In this document: one piece after another, positions 60,210 through 64,000 of the stretch
How positions within the stretch are numbered: position 1 is the stretch's first letter
Layout: each line of letters begins with the position of its first letter
Assembly (NCBI GenBank): GCA_963728855.1
Contig: CAVSLN010000001.1
Location: forward strand, 682,001-746,000
DNA length: 64,000 nucleotides
Reading direction: 5' to 3'
Source of the DNA: AC-43 sp963728855
GTDB taxonomy: Bacteria > Actinomycetota > Actinomycetes > Mycobacteriales > Micromonosporaceae
The notes under the pieces: generated by a model
What the model was told of the DNA's origin: nothing
The model's input: the letters and a program-made list of their open reading frames with translations, nothing else
Database searches by the model: none
Program-made: the position numbers and the translations under genes

Positions 60210-61342
60210 TTCGCGCTCTCCGGCTCCTCGACGCCGCCGTTGGTACTGGCGAGCTGGCTCTCCACCGACCGGAGCAGCTCCAGCCAGCTCTGTTCGAACT
60301 TCTCCACGCCCTCGCGCTCCAGTGTGGCCGTCACGTCGTCGTAGTCGATACCGAGCGCGGCGAGGTCATCCAGCACCTTCTGCGCCTGCGCGTACGAGCC
60401 GGTCACCGTGTCGCCGGGTAGCTCGCCGTGGTCGGCGAACGCGTGGATGGTGGCCTCGGGCATGGTGTTGACCACACCGGGCGCGATCAGCTCCTCGACG
60501 TACATGACGTCGCGGTAGGCCGGGTTCTTGGTCGACGTCGAGGCCCACAGTGGACGCTGCGGCTGCGCTCCCGCGTTGGCCAGCGCCTGCCAGCGGTCGG
60601 TGCTGAAGACCTTCTCGTAGTGCTGGTAGGCCAGCTGCGCGTTGGCGATAGCGGCCTTCCCGTGCAGGGCCTGTGCCTCGGGCGTACCGGTCTTGTCCAG
60701 CCGCTTGTCCACCTCGGTGTCCACCCGGGACACGAAGAAGCTGGCCACGCTGCCCATCTTGGACAGGTCGTGACCGGTCGCCTGGGCCTGCTCCAGCCCG
60801 GTCAGGAACGCCTCCATGACCTGGTCGTAGCGCTCCAGCGAGAAGATCAGCGTGACGTTGACGCTGATCCCGTGGGCCAGCGTCGCGGTGATCGCGGGCA
60901 GCCCTTCCACGGTCGCCGGGATCTTGATGAACAGGTTGGGCCGGTCGACCAGCCACCACAGCTGCTTGGCCTCGGCGACGGTCTTCAGCGTGTCGTGCGC
61001 CAGGCGCGGGTCGACCTCGATGGAGACCCGGCCGTCGATGCCGCGCGAGGCGTCGTACGCGGGGCGCATCACGTCACACGCCGCCCGCACGTCGTATGTG
61101 GTGATCATGCGGGCCGCTTCCTCGACGGTGACGCCCCGCAGCGCCAGGTCCTTGACCTGCTCGGCGTACTCCGAGCTGTCCGCCAGCGCCTTGGCGAAGA
61201 TGGTCGGGTTACTGGTCACGCCCACGACGTGCTTCTCCCGGCGCAACGCGTCGAGTCCGCCGGTCACCAGGCGTTCTCGGGAGATGTCGTCGAGCCACAC
61301 CGCCACACCCGCGGCGGAGAGCTCGCCCAGCCGGTCGGTCAT
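60206..61342 (-). CDS. tal: Transaldolase
   Basis: The ATG at 61342 gives MTDRLGELSAAGVAVWLDDISRE. VTSNPTIFAKAL and the Schiff-base Lys in LFIKIPATVEGL are intact, as are SVNVTLIFSLERYDQVMEAF and SVASFFVSRVDTEVDKRLDK. The 378-residue frame is unbroken, in contrast to the genes on its downstream side. It exchanges dihydroxyacetone units between sugar phosphates. tkt ends 11 bases upstream and pgi overlaps downstream, so the three are one operon. Confidence 0.96.
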   Translation of the reverse strand: MTDRLGELSAAGVAVWLDDISRERLVTGGLDALRREKHVVGVTSNPTIFAKALADSSEYAEQVKDLALRGVTVEEAARMITTYDVRAACDVMRPAYDASRGIDGRVSIEVDPRLAHDTLKTVAEAKQLWWLVDRPNLFIKIPATVEGLPAITATLAHGISVNVTLIFSLERYDQVMEAFLTGLEQAQATGHDLSKMGSVASFFVSRVDTEVDKRLDKTGTPEAQALHGKAAIANAQLAYQHYEKVFSTDRWQALANAGAQPQRPLWASTSTKNPAYRDVMYVEELIAPGVVNTMPEATIHAFADHGELPGDTVTGSYAQAQKVLDDLAALGIDYDDVTATLEREGVEKFEQSWLELLRSVESQLASTNGGVEEPESAK

Positions 61343-61353
61343 CGCGTACCCCT

Positions 61354-63483
61354 TCAGTTTCCGGTAGTCGTGCCGGTGATCGCGCCGACCCGGGCCAGCG
61401 AGGCGCGCGCCGCCGCCGCCACGTGGTCCGGCGTGAAGCCGAACTGCTCGAACAGCACCTGGTACGGCGCGCTCGCGCCGTAGTGCTCGATGCTCACGCA
61501 CTCGCCGTGCTCGCCGACCAGGTCCCGCCACGACATGGCGATCCCGGCCTCCACGCTCACCCGCGCCCGCACCCCGGTCGGCAGGATCTTCTGCCGGTAG
61601 GCGACGTCCTGCGCGTCGAACCACTCGCGGCACGGCATCGACACCACCCGGGTCGGCGTACCGGCCTCCTCCAGGCGCTCCCGCGCGGTGAGCGCGATCG
61701 ACACCTCGGACCCCGTGGCGATGAGGATCACCTCCGGCTGGCTGTTGCCCGCCTCGGCGAGGATGTAGCCGCCCATCGCGACCCCCTCGGCCGCGGCGTA
61801 CCCGGTCCGGTCCAGTACGGGCAGGTTCTGCCGGGTCAGGCACAGCGCGGTGGGTCGGTCGGTGTGCTCCAGCGCGAGGCGCCAGGCCCACGCCGTCTCG
61901 TTGGCGTCGGCCGGGCGTACCACGTCGAGGCCCGGGATGGCGCGCAGCGCGGAAAGGTGCTCGATCGGCTGGTGGGTCGGGCCGTCCTCGCCGAGGCCGA
62001 TCGAGTCGTGCGTCCACACGTAGATCACTGGCAGCTTCATTAACGCGGCGAGGCGGACGGCCGGGCGCATGTAGTCGGAGAAGACCAGGAACGTGCCGCC
62101 GTACGGGCGGGTGCCGCCGTGCAGGACGATGCCGTTGAGGATGGCGCCCATCCCGTGCTCACGGACGCCGAAGTGCAGCGTGCGCCCGTACCAGTCGCCG
62201 GGGAAAGCCTTGGTCGCGTACTGCGGTGGGACGAACGACGGCTCGCCCTCGACGGTGGTGTTGTTGCTCTCCGCCAGGTCGGCCGAGCCGCCCCACAGCT
62301 CCGGCAGCACCGGCGCGATCGCGTTGATCACCTCGCCGGACGCCTTGCGGGTGGCCATCCCCTTCTTGTCGGCCTTGAACTCGGGCAGCGCCTCGGTCCA
62401 CCCGGCCGGCAGCGTACGGGTGGCCAACCGACCGAACAGCGCCTTGCGCTGCGGGTTGGCCGCCCCCCACGTGGCGAAGGTCCGGTCCCACTCGGCATGC
62501 GCCCGCTGACCCCGCTCGATCACCGCCCGCGTGTGGGCCAGCACGTCCTGCGCCACCTCGAAGCTGGCCTCCGGGTCGAAGCCGAGCAGCTTCTTGGTCG
62601 TGGCCACCTCGTCGGCCCCGAGCGCGGAGCCGTGCGCCTTGCCGGTGTTCTGCTTGTTCGGCGCGGGCCACCCGATGATCGTGCGCAGGTTGATGAACGA
62701 CGGCCGGCCGGTCTGCGCCCTGGCCGCCTGGATCGCCGCGTAGAGCGCGGCCGGGTCCTCGTGGTACCCGTCGTCGGTGCGGAAGTCGACGTGCTGCACG
62801 TGCCAGCCGTAAGCGGCGTACCGCGCGGCCACGTCCTCCGACTTCGCGATGTGGGTGTCGTCCTCGATGGAGATGTCGTTGTCGTCGTAGATCACCACGA
62901 GGTTGCCCAGCTTCTGGTGCGCGGCCAGTGCGCTCACCTCGTGGCTGATCCCCTCCTCGATGTCGCCGTCGGAGCACAGGACGTAGACGTGGTGGTCGAA
63001 GATGCTCTCGCCCGGCTCGGGTTCGGGGTCGAAGAGGCCGCGCTCCCGCCGGGCCGCGATCGCCATCCCCACCGCGTTGCCGAGCCCCTGGCCGAGCGGG
63101 CCGGTGGTGGTCTCCACCCCGGCGGTGTGCCCGTGCTCCGGGTGGCCCGGGGTCAACGAGCCCCACTGGCGCAACGAGCGCAGGTCGTCCAGCGACAGGC
63201 CGTAGCCGGCGAGGAAGAGCTGGATGTAGAGGGTCAGGCTGGAGTGCCCGCAGGACAGCACGAAGCGGTCCCGGCCGGGCCAGTGCGGGTCGGTCGGATC
63301 GACCTTCATGACCCGCTGGAACAGCAGGTACGCGGCGGGCGCCAGGCTCATCGCGGTGCCCGGGTGGCCGTTGCCGGCCTTCTCCACGGCGTCCATCGCG
63401 AGGACCCGGATCGTGTCGACCGCGCGGCGGTCGAGTTCGGACCAGTCCAGTGTGCTGTCGGTCACGGCGGTCGTGCTCCCCAC
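61354..63483 (-). CDS. tkt: Transketolase
   Basis: The 709-residue frame is intact. The N-terminal thiamine-diphosphate domain has GNGHPGTAMSLAPAAYLLF, SCGHSSLTLYIQLFL and the metal/TPP motif CSDGDIEEGISHEVSALA ending in DDNDIS. The pyrimidine domain includes FGVREHGMGAILNGI and the catalytic Glu region, and the C-terminal domain ends in SWRDLVGEHGE. It transfers two-carbon units in the pentose-phosphate pathway and heads the operon. The start is the GTG at 63483; a later GTG (VTDSTLDWSELD) is also possible. The 245 bases to ctaB must hold divergent promoters. Confidence 0.96.
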   Translation of the reverse strand: MGSTTAVTDSTLDWSELDRRAVDTIRVLAMDAVEKAGNGHPGTAMSLAPAAYLLFQRVMKVDPTDPHWPGRDRFVLSCGHSSLTLYIQLFLAGYGLSLDDLRSLRQWGSLTPGHPEHGHTAGVETTTGPLGQGLGNAVGMAIAARRERGLFDPEPEPGESIFDHHVYVLCSDGDIEEGISHEVSALAAHQKLGNLVVIYDDNDISIEDDTHIAKSEDVAARYAAYGWHVQHVDFRTDDGYHEDPAALYAAIQAARAQTGRPSFINLRTIIGWPAPNKQNTGKAHGSALGADEVATTKKLLGFDPEASFEVAQDVLAHTRAVIERGQRAHAEWDRTFATWGAANPQRKALFGRLATRTLPAGWTEALPEFKADKKGMATRKASGEVINAIAPVLPELWGGSADLAESNNTTVEGEPSFVPPQYATKAFPGDWYGRTLHFGVREHGMGAILNGIVLHGGTRPYGGTFLVFSDYMRPAVRLAALMKLPVIYVWTHDSIGLGEDGPTHQPIEHLSALRAIPGLDVVRPADANETAWAWRLALEHTDRPTALCLTRQNLPVLDRTGYAAAEGVAMGGYILAEAGNSQPEVILIATGSEVSIALTARERLEEAGTPTRVVSMPCREWFDAQDVAYRQKILPTGVRARVSVEAGIAMSWRDLVGEHGECVSIEHYGASAPYQVLFEQFGFTPDHVAAAARASLARVGAITGTTTGN

Positions 63484-63728
63484 GGATAAGCGCTGTCGTC
63501 TTCAGACCCTACCCACCGACGGCACGTCCGACGCGCGTTCAACCAGTGCCGTAACGAGGCGTCCGGGGTGATCCTCCCATGCGCCCGTCACGCCGGGATG
63601 AACGCCACCACACGACCGGGTGGCCGCAGGTGGCGACGGGTGCCCGCGTACGCTGTGCCCGGTGTAGCTGCCCCCGGGCGGGGTAAGCGCGCGAGACAAC
63701 TTTCCGACATGACGAAGGTGGCCATCAC

Positions 63729-64000
63729 GTGAGTACCCTCGCCGACCGAGCCACACCGGGCGCCGAGGTCCGTGTCCGGCCGCTGACCGCCCGGCCGATC
63801 CCGGTCGAGGCGCTGACGGTCGAACCCGCCCGGGTACGCCCGGGGCAGGTGATCCGCGCGTACGTCTCGCTGACCAAGCCGCGCATCGTGGAACTGCTGC
63901 TGGTGACCACGGTGCCGGCGATGTTTCTGGCCCGTACCCGGCTCTCCCCGCTCGGGCTCACCCTCGTCGTGCTCGTCGGCGGGGCGCTCGCGGCCGGCGC
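63729..64000 (+). CDS. ctaB: Protoheme IX farnesyltransferase, 5' part
   Basis: The GTG at 63729 (VSTLADRATPGAEVRVRPL) lies behind AAGGTGG. After a disordered 45-residue N-terminus, the typical first helix and its motif appear (YVSLTKPRIVELLLVTTVPAMFLA), followed by the start of the second helix, cut by the window edge. CtaB makes heme O for cytochrome oxidase in the membrane. Divergence from tkt is the normal actinobacterial arrangement. The DxxxD prenyl-diphosphate motif would lie beyond the edge. Confidence 0.9.
   Translation, partial: MSTLADRATPGAEVRVRPLTARPIPVEALTVEPARVRPGQVIRAYVSLTKPRIVELLLVTTVPAMFLARTRLSPLGLTLVVLVGGALAAG

Overview
The window is about 70% GC and reads as an actinomycete chromosome. 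The right third is the conserved actinobacterial block uvrA, uvrC, rapZ, yvcK, whiA, gap, pgk, tpiA, secG, rbpA, then pgl, opcA, zwf, pgi, tal, tkt and ctaB. An RbpA of Streptomyces/Micromonospora type, a WhiA and a mycothiol-type isomerase fit Micromonosporales best. This placement rests on gene content and order, not on a 16S gene.

Left part (1-39.2 kb): accessory DNA. It opens inside a giant toxin-like gene (1-10990) with three papain-like modules and three TcdA/TcdB-like glycosyltransferase modules, split into two frames by an apparent one-base insertion near 7046. A clipped thaumatin-like secreted protein and a WXG100-like protein follow. Next come two tandem IS630-type elements (12489-14777), two tiny membrane proteins, and an IS607-type element whose tnpA is interrupted by an IS5-type element while its tnpB keeps the RuvC residues. 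From 19.6 to 28.9 kb lie an ECF sigma factor, a YbaB-like protein and two large LuxR-type ATPase regulators flanking a secreted protein with two pseudo-lysozyme repeats and a sugar-binding module. From 29 to 39.2 kb the DNA is a patchwork: integrase and transposase remnants, a truncated patatin, an M28 peptidase, an ECF sigma/anti-sigma operon beside a secreted acidic repeat protein, and an mtnA gene cut off by IS4- and IS5-type fragments.

Right part (39.9-64 kb): housekeeping. DNA repair genes (uvrA, uvrC), envelope and carbon-flux regulators (rapZ, yvcK, whiA), lower glycolysis (gap, pgk, tpiA), SecG, RbpA, then the pentose-phosphate operon on the minus strand and ctaB divergent at the right edge. 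From about 39.9 to 59.8 kb nearly every gene carries one or more single-base frame breaks although the conserved protein continues in another frame. The most economical reading is uncorrected sequencing indels, not gene decay. tal and tkt are intact. I give these genes their full corrected extents.

I saw no rRNA, tRNA or CRISPR array.
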